Of a stretch of 64,000 nt of DNA, positions 34,373 to 46,828 are shown in pieces. This DNA comes from Hofstenia miamia. Lineage: Eukaryota > Xenacoelomorpha > Acoela. The translations under genes were made by a program, and so were the position numbers. Where the stretch lies: contig SCFE01000017.1 of assembly GCA_004352715.1 (NCBI GenBank), forward strand, positions 1,617,325 through 1,681,324, given 5' to 3'. Each line of letters begins with the position of its first letter. Position 1 is the stretch's first letter. The notes under the pieces are model-generated. The model did not search any database. It was not told where the DNA came from and saw only the letters and a list, made by a program, of their open reading frames with translations.

Positions 34373-35200
34373 ATCTTATATTATATATTCATTTTTAACC
34401 GCTATGAAAAACATCATTAGTAACAAACATGTTGGGAATTAAATATTTACATTTGAATACACTTCTATATATCATTACTGCATGCACCTTAGAATAAATT
34501 TTGTGTTATACTTTGTTGCTTATTTAGTTTCTTTGTTTGCTTGATGATTAAGGCTTCGCATATTTTTTAATGTTGTGTTCTTAGTTGTATGTAAAAATCT
34601 TGCAAAGATTCATAATAATAACAACAATCTATCATTTCGTCCAATTTTATAAATGATAAATTCTACAATTTATAAACAATCAAGTGGGTTGATTCATTAT
34701 TAAAGAAATATATTTCCCCAACATATATATTACAAGACACATTTGACATTTTAAGTAAATTTAGTAAATATTTACTATAATAGAAAATTGCATTTGACTA
34801 GGTGTTTATAGTTTTGGGGTTTGAGCTTTTAAATTTACTTTGTATCAATTTTCCAGACTTGATGACTACCTTCTAGAATTGAAATTTCCTTTAAGCAGCT
34901 TTCTACTTGCTAATTTAATTCCAGAAAAATCAAATTGGGGCGTTGTTTCCGTTTGAATTGGTTTTACCAGTGGCGAACTGATGCTGATTGCTAGTTCCGA
35001 ATTTAATTGAATTTCTAAACTTAAAAGGAAAATGCCCAATAGCCTATTAAGCTTAAACAAAATCTGAAACCTAATTAAACTTTCTAAAGAACTGAATTCA
35101 GTTTACAATTTTGGCAAATAAATAATGTACATTTCAAATAATAAAATTTATAAGCACACACATACAAATGGAATGCCACCAAATTTTCTGACATTCCCCA

Positions 35201-36646
35201 TCACCAGGACACAGCTAACAGTGAAGTCCAATACAAGATTGAAGAAAATTTTGAGTCCATGACATCCCAAACATGCAGTATACAGTTTATAGTTCTACCA
35301 TGTATTTGAAATGCATAAAAGTCTCTGAGTTTTTGAACATGACATCTCTCAGGTATCCATGGAAGATCATGCAGGGAAATGTCTAAAGTGTATGTGATTC
35401 TTACTCTAGGAACCATTGGGTAATGTTTGTTAGGAGGCATGGACATGACAGGCCTTGCAAACCAAGGTAAACTATCTTCATCACGGTTCCAGTGAGAGAG
35501 CACACTTTCTTTGAGAACACAGAATTTAGAGCTCTTCTTCTTCTCCTGTTTTTCTTCCCAGTTTCCGTGGTTTCTTCATTCGTGATAATGACAAGACAGC
35601 AAGATCCTTTGAGACCATCTAGGTGCTGTAATGGGTTATGAAGTATTGCAAACAGTTTTTTTTCATACTAGACATGCAAGTGTCAGAGCAGATAAGATCC
35701 CAAGGCTAACTGTCACTACTGGCATGAATAACGAAAATTTCCAAGGGGTGTAATCATCCAACTCTTCTGATGATAGAATTTTCACATTGGCCAGAGATGC
35801 TCAAATTGGCTTGGCGATTTCTTGCCAATCTTTTGCTGATTCCAAATGAAGGTGGGGATTTGCTTTGACATGTAATTGAACCTTTTCTATGAGACTCTGG
35901 TGAGCTTGAAACGTACTGAGGTATGGTTGTTTTTGTAACCCAGGGAAAGCATCATAGATTCTTTGTAATGGTTTGCGGATTTGTACATCAACATGTTGAT
36001 ATCCCAATTTCTGACAGGTATTTCTGTTTTGAATGAATAATGAAGCTAACTCCTACAACTTTGTTAGAGTGAAGAGTGATGATACAATTCCAACAGGCTG
36101 GGATGTGATTGGTCAAGAATTTCATCTCTGAGAACCAATGATTTCTTGGAAACAATATGCTATCTATGAGGAAATCATGAATTAATCCACATTGCAGCAA
36201 ACAGTGTAGAGAATCTGAGTGTCACAATAATCAGGGTACCAAAATTTTGCATTACATTTTGATTATTTTTCTTCATTAGTATTCCACCATTAACCACCAA
36301 CTGTATTCTTCCCAATTTGACCAAAACATACCAAGAATGTGTGACTTGACAAACCACTAACCATTAATTTCATCCAGTTAAAAGGAACGTGAATTTTGTC
36401 GAATGAGTTAGAAATAACAATCTTCATAAACCAGATAAACAACAATGTTTGCAGACCAGAGAAGAAACAACTATTTATGTAGACCAAATAAGCCACACAC
36501 GTTGAATTGAATGGAAGCTGACACACATTTCCATTGATTAAAAACAACATTTGAGCTATTGAATGCAACCCAACATTGTATACCTCACCAACCACTGCTG
36601 ATCCATCACATATAAGCGAGGGTTTACCAGATATATTTTTTTGCAA
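35201..36646 (-). pseudogene. Decayed envelope-like (or other membrane) protein remnant
   Basis: A run of minus-strand frames (36646-36290, 36357-36175, 36200-35988, 36007-35801, 35503-35201) abut or overlap in one direction, as if one ORF of about 480 codons had been broken by frameshifts and stops. Cys residues are frequent in the first part. After the helix-like, Gln/Leu-rich block at 36007-35801 comes a hydrophobic stretch, 'FSLFMPVVTVSLGILSALTL' (about 35740-35680), preceded by Pro-Trp-Lys and followed by a polar tail, as in a single-pass glycoprotein. A gag remnant lies upstream on the same strand (38899-38212), so an envelope-like ORF of an errantivirus-like element whose pol was lost is possible. 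I recognise no diagnostic env motif, so the call is weak. Confidence 0.3.
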
Positions 36647-38211
36647 ACATTATCCTAAAACAGAAAATTACAAAATCTGTTGGACATCTATGGCAACCTC
36701 GTCTCAGATCTAAAATACATACAGAACAATCGCAAATAATTTGAAGCCTAATGGTAAAATAAAAGGAATTTTTAAATGAACTAATGAGTTTCTGAACCTA
36801 AAATTCCTTAACCTCAGTTGTTGTAATAATTTGCTATCATGTGTACCTGTGAAAAATCAACATTTACATTTTCCAACCTAATGTATAATATATGTAATAT
36901 TAATTAAATCCTTTGCAATCAGAAGTTGGCTCCTAAAATAAAGACCAACATGTTAATATAACATGAATGGTGGACACGAGCTAATACAAAGCTTAGTGGA
37001 CTTTGTAGCTTCAGATGGCAATCAAAACCTAAAATGAAATATAATACAATTAAAATTATTTCAGACCACACGCCATGACTGCTACTATCAACTAATATCA
37101 CGTGTTCCTAACTCATATATAATAAGAAAAACGACAGCAATTTCAGAGCATCAACGTCTTTTGACCAAACTACACTTAGTAATAAATTTGATTTCAACAA
37201 AAAAACTTCATTTTTGATACATCAACTTATTTTCTGTCACTTTGTTGAATCCACTCATTGTATCCTAAAATATCTAATTACAAATCTTCTGCAACCTAAC
37301 CATTTAATAATAATAAGATGCCATTTCATTTCCAACCATTCTTGTTACCTACAGAAATAATTATTGACTAACATAAATTATCAAACTATAATATCAAATT
37401 TCATTTATCTGTAAAACTATTTTAACAAACTCTTGCAAACAACACATGCGGATCAATGTTATGGAATTGCAATAATTCAATTTAACTTTTAACTTCCAAG
37501 AAAGAAAAAGATTTATTTCTATCAACTTTATTATCTTGCAATAATATCTCATCTTTCATTTTACAATACTTCTTTTTGGCTGGGAGCAAGCAATTCACTT
37601 TTGTTGTAGAGTACTTAAAAACCATTGTTCTAAATTTACATGCCAAACTTTGTACTTTACCTTTGGGAAAACAATTGTTATATATAAATTCACTAGGCCT
37701 ACTGTTTTTAAGGGGAAAGGAGCATTTTAATATTATGTTAAAACAATACTTTTTAGGGTTTGCAATTGAATCACCTTTTTCATCAAAATCACTACTTTGT
37801 TCTTTGACGGAAAAATTTACTTTCCACTGAAATGAATATGAGGATTTTCATTTTTAGTAACTCTAGAAACACATTTCAACTTAACAACTACAGGGTTTAA
37901 CGACATAGTTTTCTTACTTTCACATTCGTTCATACTTTCACTTACATTTTTGAGTAACAACACCTCCTTTGCAACTTTAATATTATCACTACGTACAGGT
38001 TCAACACATTTCCTAGATTTTATACCTCAATTATCAATAATAGAATGATTTTTAAGAATTTGCACCAAATTACATGTACATTTGACATTTTCTTTTTTAT
38101 CTAAACTTCCAGTTTCACCTAGTTTACAGAAATAATTTTGAGAATCAAACTGTATGAAAAAATCGGAATCAGGGTAAAAATCCGGCTGTACTGAATCATT
38201 AACTGGAGAAT
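36647..38211. other. Unassigned sequence between gag and the membrane-protein remnant
   Basis: If gag and the 35201-36646 frames belong to one retroelement, pol should be here, yet no RT, RNase H, protease or integrase motif can be read on the minus strand. The plus frame 37576-37830 has no recognised homologue and is probably a chance antisense frame. Confidence 0.35.
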
Positions 38212-38899
38212 TTACATGTTTAAGTTTAAGTTCTTTTGTACAGAGCTAAAATTTGCATTAGAATTTAAATCTAAGTATTTATCAATTTTCTCTGACAATA
38301 TGTAAATTTCATTTTTCAGTTGTACTATTCTATTCTCATTCTTACTTTGTTTTACTGTATGAACTCTCATAAATTTCTGTTGTCTTCTTTCCACGATATT
38401 AGCATTTTCTGATGCCAAGGCTATCTGGAAAGCCTCATTGATATCTTTGGGATTTCTACTTCTTACCATGAACCTCACTTCAGCATCTTCTATTGTTTCT
38501 ATGAACGCCAACTTAGCTAATATCGAATTCAATACCTCCATAGAAATTTGTGGATATGACTTCCTAGCTAATTCCAAAATGTTCTTAGAAAGTTCTAAGA
38601 GTGTTTTTGAAGACTTTTGACGTCTACTTCTTAACAATGCTTGATAAGCTACACTCGGAACAGGTATAAATTTGCTTCTCAAAATGTCAAACAAATTATC
38701 ATAATCTCTCTGATTAGCTACATTTTTAACTGCTGAAGGTAAATTTTAGTGATGCAACTAAGTAGTTTGTTTTAGTAGCCACATCTTTCCATCCATTCAT
38801 CTTACATGTTAACAGGAAACATTCATACCAATCATTAAAACTCTGTTCATTCTCACTATAAGAAAAATTCTCAGGTAAAAACAACAATTTCTGTGCCAT
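38212..38899 (-). pseudogene. Ty3/Gypsy-like gag (capsid) remnant
   Basis: An ATG at 38899 (minus) starts 'MAQKLLFLPENFSYSENEQSFNDW', continuing to 'KDVATKTNYLVASL'. After a +1 shift near 38740 the frame goes on through 'YDNLFDILRSKF' to 'LLRSRRQKSSKTLLELSKNI', 'ARKSYPQ' and 'EAFQIALASEN'. This is the retrotransposon capsid pattern: R.R...esl.elaqdir.La.kaYP, then an 'eA...A...E' helix. A Lys/Asn-rich tail follows, without a CCHC zinc knuckle. At least one frameshift. No product expected. It lies in the long intron of SDR copy C, antisense to it. Confidence 0.65.
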
Positions 38900-39987
38900 T
38901 GTCTACCAATTTTTATACTCAAAACAACTACCCAGTATAATTACAGTTATTACTATCTCAGTTAATCTGCTGGAATTATACCCTAAATTGTTAATTCTTA
39001 TTTTAACAACAACAATACTTTACTAACGTTCACACTTAAATTTCTACGGAACTTGACTACGAAAATCTTAACTCCAAAATTTAACCCAGTAGGTTTAAAA
39101 CTCTAAATACTCAAGAAACATTTCCAAAACTCGATAGGGTCTTAGCTCTTAAGACGTAAAAGGACTGCACCACTAGAAAGTTGTTAAACTCTCTAGATTA
39201 AATCCTGCTGACTGTGCCGCTGGTTTATATCCCTAAGAACAATTTATTTGTGCAGTCACGTACTAGTGGAATTTCTCCCAAAATGATAATTTCTACCTAG
39301 CAATTTAATTCTCTTGTACTGTCGAATTCTGGAACAAAACTATTCTAGCGACAGCTCTTATCTCTGACAACAATTTACCAAAAATAAGATAAAACTCTCT
39401 ATGTTAATTCAACCCAATGTACTTTTATTAATCCACTAAAACTTTTAAGCAGAAATTTTCATTCTGTACCAAGCTAAAGAACTTTATCATATTAGAATTT
39501 AGCTAGGATGAAAACAACAATTAAATCTGATTTGAACAATTTACCACAATTATTCAAAGAGCTTAAAACAACAATAAAATTCTAAAGTGTTACAGTAAAC
39601 TAATGTGTGAAAACCAACACTTATAAAAACGACTTTATTTTAACTTACTAGTTAATAATAACCAAAATGTGCAATACCAAGCAAATATACTACAAACTTA
39701 GTAGGCTGAAGAATTTAGAAATTAGGAACTAACTTGCCAACAACGTTGACTACCAACTTAACCAGTTTAAAGCAACCAATTGAACAGCAAAACTGACAAC
39801 ATTTTGTGATCACTTTTGGACTGACTTTGATCTAACCAACTGACGGACTGCACCACTGACAAAATTCTCAGCAACTTGGAATAATACTTTGGGCGCAAAC
39901 TGGCAGCATCTCGTTCTGATCTCTTCTTCTGTTCTTTGATGTTTGTGTCCCTATTTATACTGTATGTCCAACTTCCTCTTGGCGATT
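38900..39987. other. Probable 5' leader/LTR region of the gag remnant (unproven)
   Basis: This follows the gag start on its upstream side. The word GGACTGCACCACT occurs twice, at about 39163 and 39845. A terminal repeat would be expected here, but I could not find its partner or a primer binding site, so the LTR is not established. Confidence 0.25.
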
Positions 39988-40005
39988 GGGTTAGGGTTAG
40001 GGTTA
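39988..40005 (+). repeat. Three interstitial TTAGGG-type telomere units
   Basis: GGGTTAGGGTTAGGGTTA; three units only, followed by an A/T run. Consistent with the metazoan telomere repeat, but far too short to be a telomere. Confidence 0.7.
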
Positions 40006-40839
40006 AAATATATATATGGCAAACATCCAAGTGAAGAAAACAATAGACCACATTTTTTAGGTGGGCGCCGCTGTCAGTTGACTATTATTGGCAGCGCAGA
40101 CCCAATATGGTCTGCGATGGCGGCACAGCTTGCTGCGCGATATCTATATAACTGAATTAGACTGCATAATATTCCATGTAGAAACCCTATAAGGCCTATA
40201 GCTATTCAAAAATCGTATATGATGCAAACAGTATTGTTAAACTATCTATTTTCAAAAAGGCTCATCATACGCTTACAGGCAATCTGATCAATAAGACAAA
40301 ACCTAAAATAAAAATTAATAAAAGCAATAAAAAACTAAAACACATTTAACGTAATGAAAAACATAATAAAACGTAATAAAAAATGGTTAACGTTGGGCAG
40401 AATAACTAATCAATGCAAAGCGTCACTACCACGTCAAAGATTTGTTTCCTTTTTTATGACACATTTCTTTGTCTCAATATAGTTTTATTTATCAATCGGC
40501 TCAGCCGACAAAATTTTCCGGCTGCTGGTTGACCTAAAATATGTCAGCGGCGGCGGCTCGGCCACTGGTGCCCAGCTCTACCACATACTAAAGCTTATTC
40601 AAAGCGAAACTCTTTTTATCAATCGTTGGATGATATCCTAACTGAACAACGCATTCTGAAACAGAGAAGAGAACTCATTAACTCTGGAATTTTAAAAGAA
40701 TCACCGAGAATTGAAAATCTTAAACTTGAACCAAAGAAAAAAAATGAATGGGTGAATCTGTTTTGATTAGGAAGCCAATCTCAATTTTAAGCTCTAAAGT
40801 TCATAAATGCTCATTCTATTTAAAAGAAAAATGCGACCA
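40006..40839. other. Unassigned, with two G+C-rich patches
   Basis: Patches at 40060-40140 and 40495-40585 repeat GCGGCGG/CGGC words. The second ends in CCCAGCTCTA, an inverted form of a common transposon end, without a visible partner. The A-rich block 40590-40760 may be the decayed 5' part of the LINE that follows. Confidence 0.3.
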
Positions 40840-42460
40840 TTTTTCTACAATATGACCTTTCATATCATTCCACTGATGTCTGTTTCTACTGAATCTTGAT
40901 TGAAATTTTGATATATGCGACTCTTTTGATTCTATTTCTGGATATAATCTCCTTGGGCATGACCGCACTGCCACAAATTCTACAAAAACAACTGGAGGTG
41001 GAGTATAAGCACGTACTATCGTTTTACATTAAATGTTAGCCAGCTTTATCCACTTGGTCATGAAAAATTTGAGGTTCTTTCGTTTGCAGTTAAATTATCA
41101 CGTGTTTTTAGTTTCGCAATAATATATTATCCTCCTGAAATTAATAGACAAGCGAACTACTGTGCGCACATTGTTACCTCTACTCAATGCTTCTTACACT
41201 GTTTTCCACATGCAGTGTTTATCATAGGTGGTGATTTTAGCAATTTTTGGTTACAAGATCTCCAAAGGGAACTTGGATTCAAGTCTGTCTATAGCGGAAT
41301 GACTCATTTGAATTCACAATTGAACTTCATTTTCGTTTCTCAAAAGACTTGTTTTGAAAACTGCTTTTCAGCAAAACTTAATTTGGACACTGATCACTTG
41401 GCACTTGTTGTTGAGCCAAAAAAGAAGATTGACACGATAAGAATATTTGTTGTGTTTAGAGACCAACGTCAACACTGTAAACCTAGTCTGAACCTTTCGA
41501 TTTTATTGAAATCTACAGTATTACTAACCCAAAACAAGCCATGTAGCAGCTAATTAAAATCCTTAAACAGCATCTTAACATGAGCTGTCAGATGAAAAAG
41601 CTAAACTCTCAAACAATACCCTGCTTACATGAGTCCACTTCTTAAGTGCCTCATCAGGAAAAAGCAGCATTTTCACTAATATTAGTGTCCCACAAGGAAC
41701 AGTTTTGGTCGTCCCTGCTTTAATCTGGCATATGAAGATTTACAATTAAGTGGTCCTAATATAGATTTTGTCAAGTTTGCAGACGATATGAACCTCTTGG
41801 TAGCAGGAAAAAACTCTGCTGATGGAGCTGAAGAAGCCATTTCAACCATGATAAATTGGTGCAACACAAACAATTTATCCTGAATAAATCCAAAAGTAAG
41901 GAATTCAAGATAAAGTAGTAAAAAAATCTGCAATTAATCATTCCTCCAGTAAATCTTTTGCTCCCCATATTAAGAATAGCTTAAGGAAAGCATCGAGGGA
42001 ATTATTTTTGTTGCTAAGGCTCAAACAAATGAACTATACAAGACATGAATTGAGTATGCAATTCAAACAATTGGTTGAGCCAATTCTTTATTATGTTATT
42101 CAAGTTTAGGGTGGTTCCTCCAACTATCTTTTTGAGAAAATTGACTCTGTATTCCAAAGAGCTCAATATGCAAGTATTATTAATGAATATGTACCTATTA
42201 GTCGTGTAGTTAAAGCTGAAGATGACAAACTTTATAAAGTCATTTCGAAATGTTCAGATCACATTCTCTATGATATTCTTTCTTCTAGGACAACATATGG
42301 TCAGAGGTTAAGAAGCCGACTCCCCACTGGATAATATCTAAATAAGGAGAAATATTTACGAATGTTTCCTGATAGACATCTCCGATTCCTTCATCACTTT
42401 TTTTAAATTGGTTTTATTTATTTTATAAATCATTTGTAATTTACTGATTTGATTAAAGAC
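40840..42460 (+). pseudogene. LINE remnant: AP-endonuclease pieces, RT FADD block, C-terminal domain
   Basis: In shifting plus-strand frames the order of blocks is that of a CR1/Jockey-like ORF2. There is 'GYNLLGHDRTA' and 'TTGGGV' (endonuclease), 'FIIGGDFSNFW' near 41215, 'LNFIFVSQ' and 'DTDHLAL' near 41390. Then comes 'SVPQGT' (about 41690), 'FVKFADDMNLL' (about 41770, the catalytic YADD with Phe for Tyr), and 'MINWCNTNNLS'. The 41970-42410 stretch gives 'ELSMQFKQLVEPILYYVIQV' and 'VFQRAQYASI', the usual C-terminal region. Most of the fingers/palm between endonuclease and VPQG is missing. Many stops. It sits inside the intron of SDR copy C. Confidence 0.65.
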
Positions 42461-42490
42461 TATTATTTTATTATTATTAATATTATTATT
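42461..42490 (+). repeat. (TTA/ATT)n tail of the LINE
   Basis: A run of TTA/ATT trinucleotides directly after the LINE C-terminal remnant, as expected for the 3' simple-repeat tail of many LINEs. Confidence 0.6.
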
Positions 42491-42546
42491 CCACAAAGCG
42501 ACGTATCCATTTCACATAAAATCTTAAGAAAATTATTAAAAATAAC

Positions 42547-43443
42547 ATGCTTAATGTCAACTTTATGATCAATAGCGACATATACGAACAATTAGATGGC
42601 ATGGCAATGGGCTCACCATTAGGCCTTAGCATGGGATGCTTTGCAATATATATTTCAGAAAGCAAAATACAATCGTTATCAACACAGCCAAAGTTATATT
42701 ATCATTATGTAGACAACATTCTTACAATCTTTGAAGGTCCAAATGATATAGACATATTCAACAGTTTCCTAAATAACTGTCAGCAGGACTTAAAATTTAC
42801 AGTAGAAAAACCAATATGTATCTAAGGTATACCGGAGACCTACTAATGACCTACTGACATATATGTTCCATTCCAATTATATTGCGACATCAAATATATA
42901 GCAAATACAATACAGAGCATACTAGATAGATTTATGAAAATTTAGTTGATTCAATATCAAACATTTATAATATCTTAGAACAAAATGGCTGTCCACATAA
43001 ATTAACAAAGAAATTCGTTGACAAAGCATTAACTTCAAATAGCATAGTATATACGAAGTAATAACAGATTATCGCAAGCCAATATATTGGAAATTACCTT
43101 ATATTGAAGAAAGAAAACAATTTTTAAAATCAAAGATTAAAAAGATAAATAAAAGAGTTGAGGTAAGAAAACATAATTTTTTTTATACCAAGATCCGACC
43201 AACAAAATGCCGATTTCTTCGATTATATACAAATAGCGATGGGAAAAATTTAATGATTTTTACATCAGAAAAGCCAAGAAACATTTTGAAACCAGGATCA
43301 ATGAACACCTAAGGGGGCATTTAGAAAGTAAAATATTTTTGCATAGACATCAAGCAATTATAGAAAATTTCGAAATCCTATTAATAACAAAGATTACTAA
43401 ATATGCTGAAGCCCTGCTTATAAAATACGCTAAGTACAACTAA
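42547..43443 (+). pseudogene. Penelope-like element remnant: RT palm plus GIY-YIG-type end
   Basis: The frame 42547-42825 has 'INSDIYEQLDGMAMGSPLGLSM', then 'KLYYHYVDNILTIF' and 'FNSFLNNCQQDLKFTVE'. These are the Penelope-like RT blocks 'YxQxxGxxMGSPLSPxxA', 'RYVDDxF' and 'FLNxxhxxIkFTxE'. The catalytic YVDD reads YVDN here. Further on, in other frames, come 'KKINKRVEVRKHN', 'CRFLRLYTNSDGKNLMIF', 'HFETRINEHLRGHLESKIF' and 'YAEALLIKYAKYN' ending at TAA 43441-43443, corresponding to the C-terminal GIY-YIG endonuclease region ('R..EHl...', '...EalLI..'). Several frameshifts; the GIY-YIG signature itself is not clear. Dead, and placed directly after the LINE tail. Confidence 0.65.
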
Positions 43444-43518
43444 TGAACAATCAACTAAGCTCTAACAACTTTCTGAATATATTTTAAGTGTATGCATACT
43501 TTAACACCACTTAATGTA

Positions 43519-43546
43519 TTCGATTGATTAATCGAAACCGGTTGCT
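43519..43546 (+). ncRNA. Candidate degenerate hammerhead-like motif at the 3' end of the Penelope-like element
   Basis: TTCGATTGATTAATCGAAAC lies 75 bases after the PLE stop codon, just before an AT run. It contains the conserved CGAAAC box of hammerhead ribozymes preceded by a possible CTGATGA box reading TTGATTA, with the GATTAATC palindrome where stem II would be. Penelope-like elements are known to carry hammerhead ribozymes in their terminal repeats. Two core mismatches mean that this is a weak candidate, probably inactive if real. Confidence 0.2.
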
Positions 43547-43570
43547 AATATTAAATTTAGCACGTTCGTT

Positions 43571-43576
<6 letters not shown>

Positions 43577-43601
<25 letters not shown>

Positions 43602-43769
43602 NNNNNNNNNNNNNNNNNNNNNNNNNNNNNNNNNNNNNNNNNNNNNNNNNNNNNNNNNNNNNNNNNNNNNNNNNNNNNNNNNNNNNNNNNNNNNNNNNNN
43701 NNNNNNNNNNNNNNNNNNNNNNNNNNNNNNNNNNNNNNNNNNNNNNNNNNNNNNNNATATATATATATA
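43577..43769. repeat. (AT)n microsatellite around a 155-N gap
   Basis: AT repeats border both sides of the gap 43602-43756, so the missing bases are probably more of the same microsatellite. Confidence 0.9.
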
Positions 43770-45345
43770 CTTATTAACTTTTTTAGTGCAATATTAATTC
43801 CTCCTTGTTGACAACGGTTTTATTATTGTGTATCTAGCGCAAAGCAAGTACACGCGGCACGCACACAAGCAAATATTAAAGAGTGCAGATTGGTGCAATT
43901 ATTTGAATTAAATTAGAAATTAGTGCGCATTTGGTGCTTTTTATCTAAAAGTGAATATTGATTAAACCTGAAGGGCGAATTAGTAACAGTAATGCTATAA
44001 ATTTTAAAGTACTTCTTGCAGCATGCAAGACTTTATACTTAGTATTCATTGTTTTGATTCTTTAGAGTTATATATGAAAAATTCCAAAATATAGCCTAAA
44101 AAGACTCAAGATTTCCAAAGTGCAATGAGGAGAATTAAATAATTGTTTTTTCAAGAAATATGTTGAGAGTTTTCCTGTATTAGCACGTTTCCCATGTTTA
44201 CTTAAATTGAAAGATTTCAAGTTCAACCGAAAATTTCTAGATAGCCACAATAAAAGAGTAGGCCACTTATCAGCTTACAGATCATGTGAATAAGCAAAAA
44301 ATCTTTCTCACTTTTTGAAAATTTTAGCCCCAAAAGAGGAAAAATGAATCGATGGATATTCTTCAGACTAAAAATTTGAGGATATTTGAAGGTAAATTTT
44401 AAATTGTACTGCATGTGAAATTTATAGAATTTCAAGAAAACTTTGAAATTCAAATGGGTAAAATTTTTATTTTTCATTACCCAAAAACAACTTATTAGAA
44501 GAAAATCGCGTTTTTATGGAATTATATTAAGTTTGCATTTACAAGAATGAGTTTATTTGTCCTATATTGAATGTTATAACGTATTTTGAAGAATTGAATT
44601 AAATAATTAACAAAAATACCTGCATTGTCTTATATTTAGTATTTATGATATGAATAGAACAGAGTAGAATTTTTTACTAAGTGTAGTGGAGTGGCATTAT
44701 TAAACACCTCGACAAAAGCTGTTCATACTACACATGATGCGTCAATAATAACATGAAATACAAAAACCAATAAAACACAACAACAAAAACATGGATACAG
44801 AGTTTACACTTTACCCAGTTTATTGCTAATTAATGATATTTTTTGAAAAACTGAAATCCTTCCCATGAAGCAGACCGATTTTTGGGATATATTGCTTACG
44901 GAGGTAATCATTGATTTGAATTTAAATTTTCTGTGAATTTTGATTCATTTTATTTCAATTGGTAAGTTATTCCATAGTTCAATTCTTGAGCTTAAAAATA
45001 ATTTTTCCATGATGTGGAAGTTGTCAGGCAACAAAAAAAGTTTTTCTGACATATCAGGACGCAGTATGTTTAATATTTATTTATATTCATTCGCAAGAGG
45101 TCAATATTTATTGAATATTTCTGCTTTTTCTAATAATACGGTAATATTTGTCTCTGAAATGTCATAGCAGTCAATTTATGTACTTCCTGGCCTAACCCTG
45201 AGAAGTTTAATTGCTAGCTAGTTGTTGACCCGATCCGACACGATCCACTAGTCGAGACGATTTTATTTTAGGGAAGACGTTCGAATAGGGAAAGTTGCAT
45301 CAAAGTATCCTTTGCTTATTGTTTAAAATACTTAATAACTTTTAG
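43770..45345. other. Intronic sequence of SDR copy C, nothing recognised
   Basis: A+T-rich with only short frames. I looked for the missing exon 3 (N-H-I-G-H-F block) here and in the rest of the intron and did not find it. Confidence 0.4.
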
Positions 45346-45501
45346 TGGCATTTCTATGGTGATGTAAATCTTGCTGATTTGCAACTACAAAGGTCTTATG
45401 GTTCTATGAAAAGTACGGCCCAAAGCAAGCTGGCTAATGTTCTGTTTGCAAAAGAGTTTGCTAAACGCTACCCACTTTCAAGATATAGCAACTTCGCCTA
45501 G

Positions 45502-46828
45502 GTAAAATTCTAAACATTACACGAAATATTTCTTCTTAAAAATCTTTCTGTCGCTTGATGGCGTATCATGAAATCAGCAAAATATTTGGATGAATAAAAT
45601 GCAAATTGCCCCAAAATCTATCAAGTAAGTAAAAAAATCAGCATAACAATGCGCACTGCTTCGTCTTAAATATAATATTTCAATTATTTCTAAAACATTT
45701 TAATTGAAGAATTACATCCATATCCAAACTAATTGTAGGTTTTATATAAATATTGGTTTTTAACATCTTATACTCAGTAATGGAACAAGTTCCTATAAGT
45801 ATGTTATATAATTTGTCCATAATTTAATCAAGTTGATGCAATTAAAGGTTGAGATGAAAAGGGGCTGGGTTTTTCAGCAAAAATTGCCCCCTGTTACACT
45901 TCTGATTTGTATTTCGATTTTTACTGTTATTTATTTTGTGATGCATGTTATTGAGTTTGTTACAAGGATTTGTTAATACATACAGAATAGAGGGCTTACA
46001 TTTCATTATATACAATTACTAGTTATATGAGAAATTGAACATTTGCATTCAAAGGGATAAAAGAAAAAATGTGACCCTTCCTGTCTGGGGCGTTTGGTCT
46101 TGTATTTTAGCATTGAAAAAAATTCCTATATCGCACTATTTTAACGACTAAACAATACCTGTATGTTATATTAAAGGATCAAAAATATTTGAATTTGTCA
46201 TTGAGCATATGTAGTCTAGTTTCAAATATTGCATAGTAAATGAAGGAAGTGTAAGCCAACTATTTATTTTGTTCTCCTTACATTACGCTAACACACGTCT
46301 TTAAAATTGTCAATATTTGATATTTTTTAGCCTCGGCAAGCGTTTATCATAAATATCCCATGTTAAGCATTTCTTACATTACCAGAATATCATCTATAAA
46401 AGATCTTATATTTATAAATTTTTCACGGTCCCTAACTCTTTACGTGGTTAAGCTTGGAGTTGTGTACACAAAAAAATACTCCTGTTTAAGAAATCGCACT
46501 TATTGAATTATAAAAAACTCAAGACTGATATCTGTAGTAAAAAATTTCTTATATCTTATATCACAGTACAGAATTAACTAATTTAAACTTTGTCTCCGTA
46601 ACCAGAGCCTGTCCTAGACTGTCCACATACTTTTTAGCATGAAAGTTTTTAGTCAACGTAAAGTTAGTAATTATGTATATTAATAAGTGTGCAACTATAT
46701 TTTCTTTGAAAATGTTGATGCAATATTTTTATGTAACATACCTATAGTGAAAGAACTAGATAGAATACATAAATGCTAATTTAGCTATTATAAATATGAC
46801 TTAGCACTTTCAAGCAATCTATATTAAG
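45502..46828. other. Between SDR copy C exons 4 and 5, nothing recognised
   Basis: A+T-rich intron sequence without coding or transposon signals. Confidence 0.4.

Noticed and set aside
39162-39858. GGACTGCACCACT pair as LTR ends of the gag element
   Set aside because: Only 13 bases match and the flanks differ; no TG...CA boundaries or primer binding site could be placed.
39988-40005. TTAGGG units as a telomere or chromosome end
   Set aside because: Only three units, embedded in ordinary sequence with genes and transposons on both sides.
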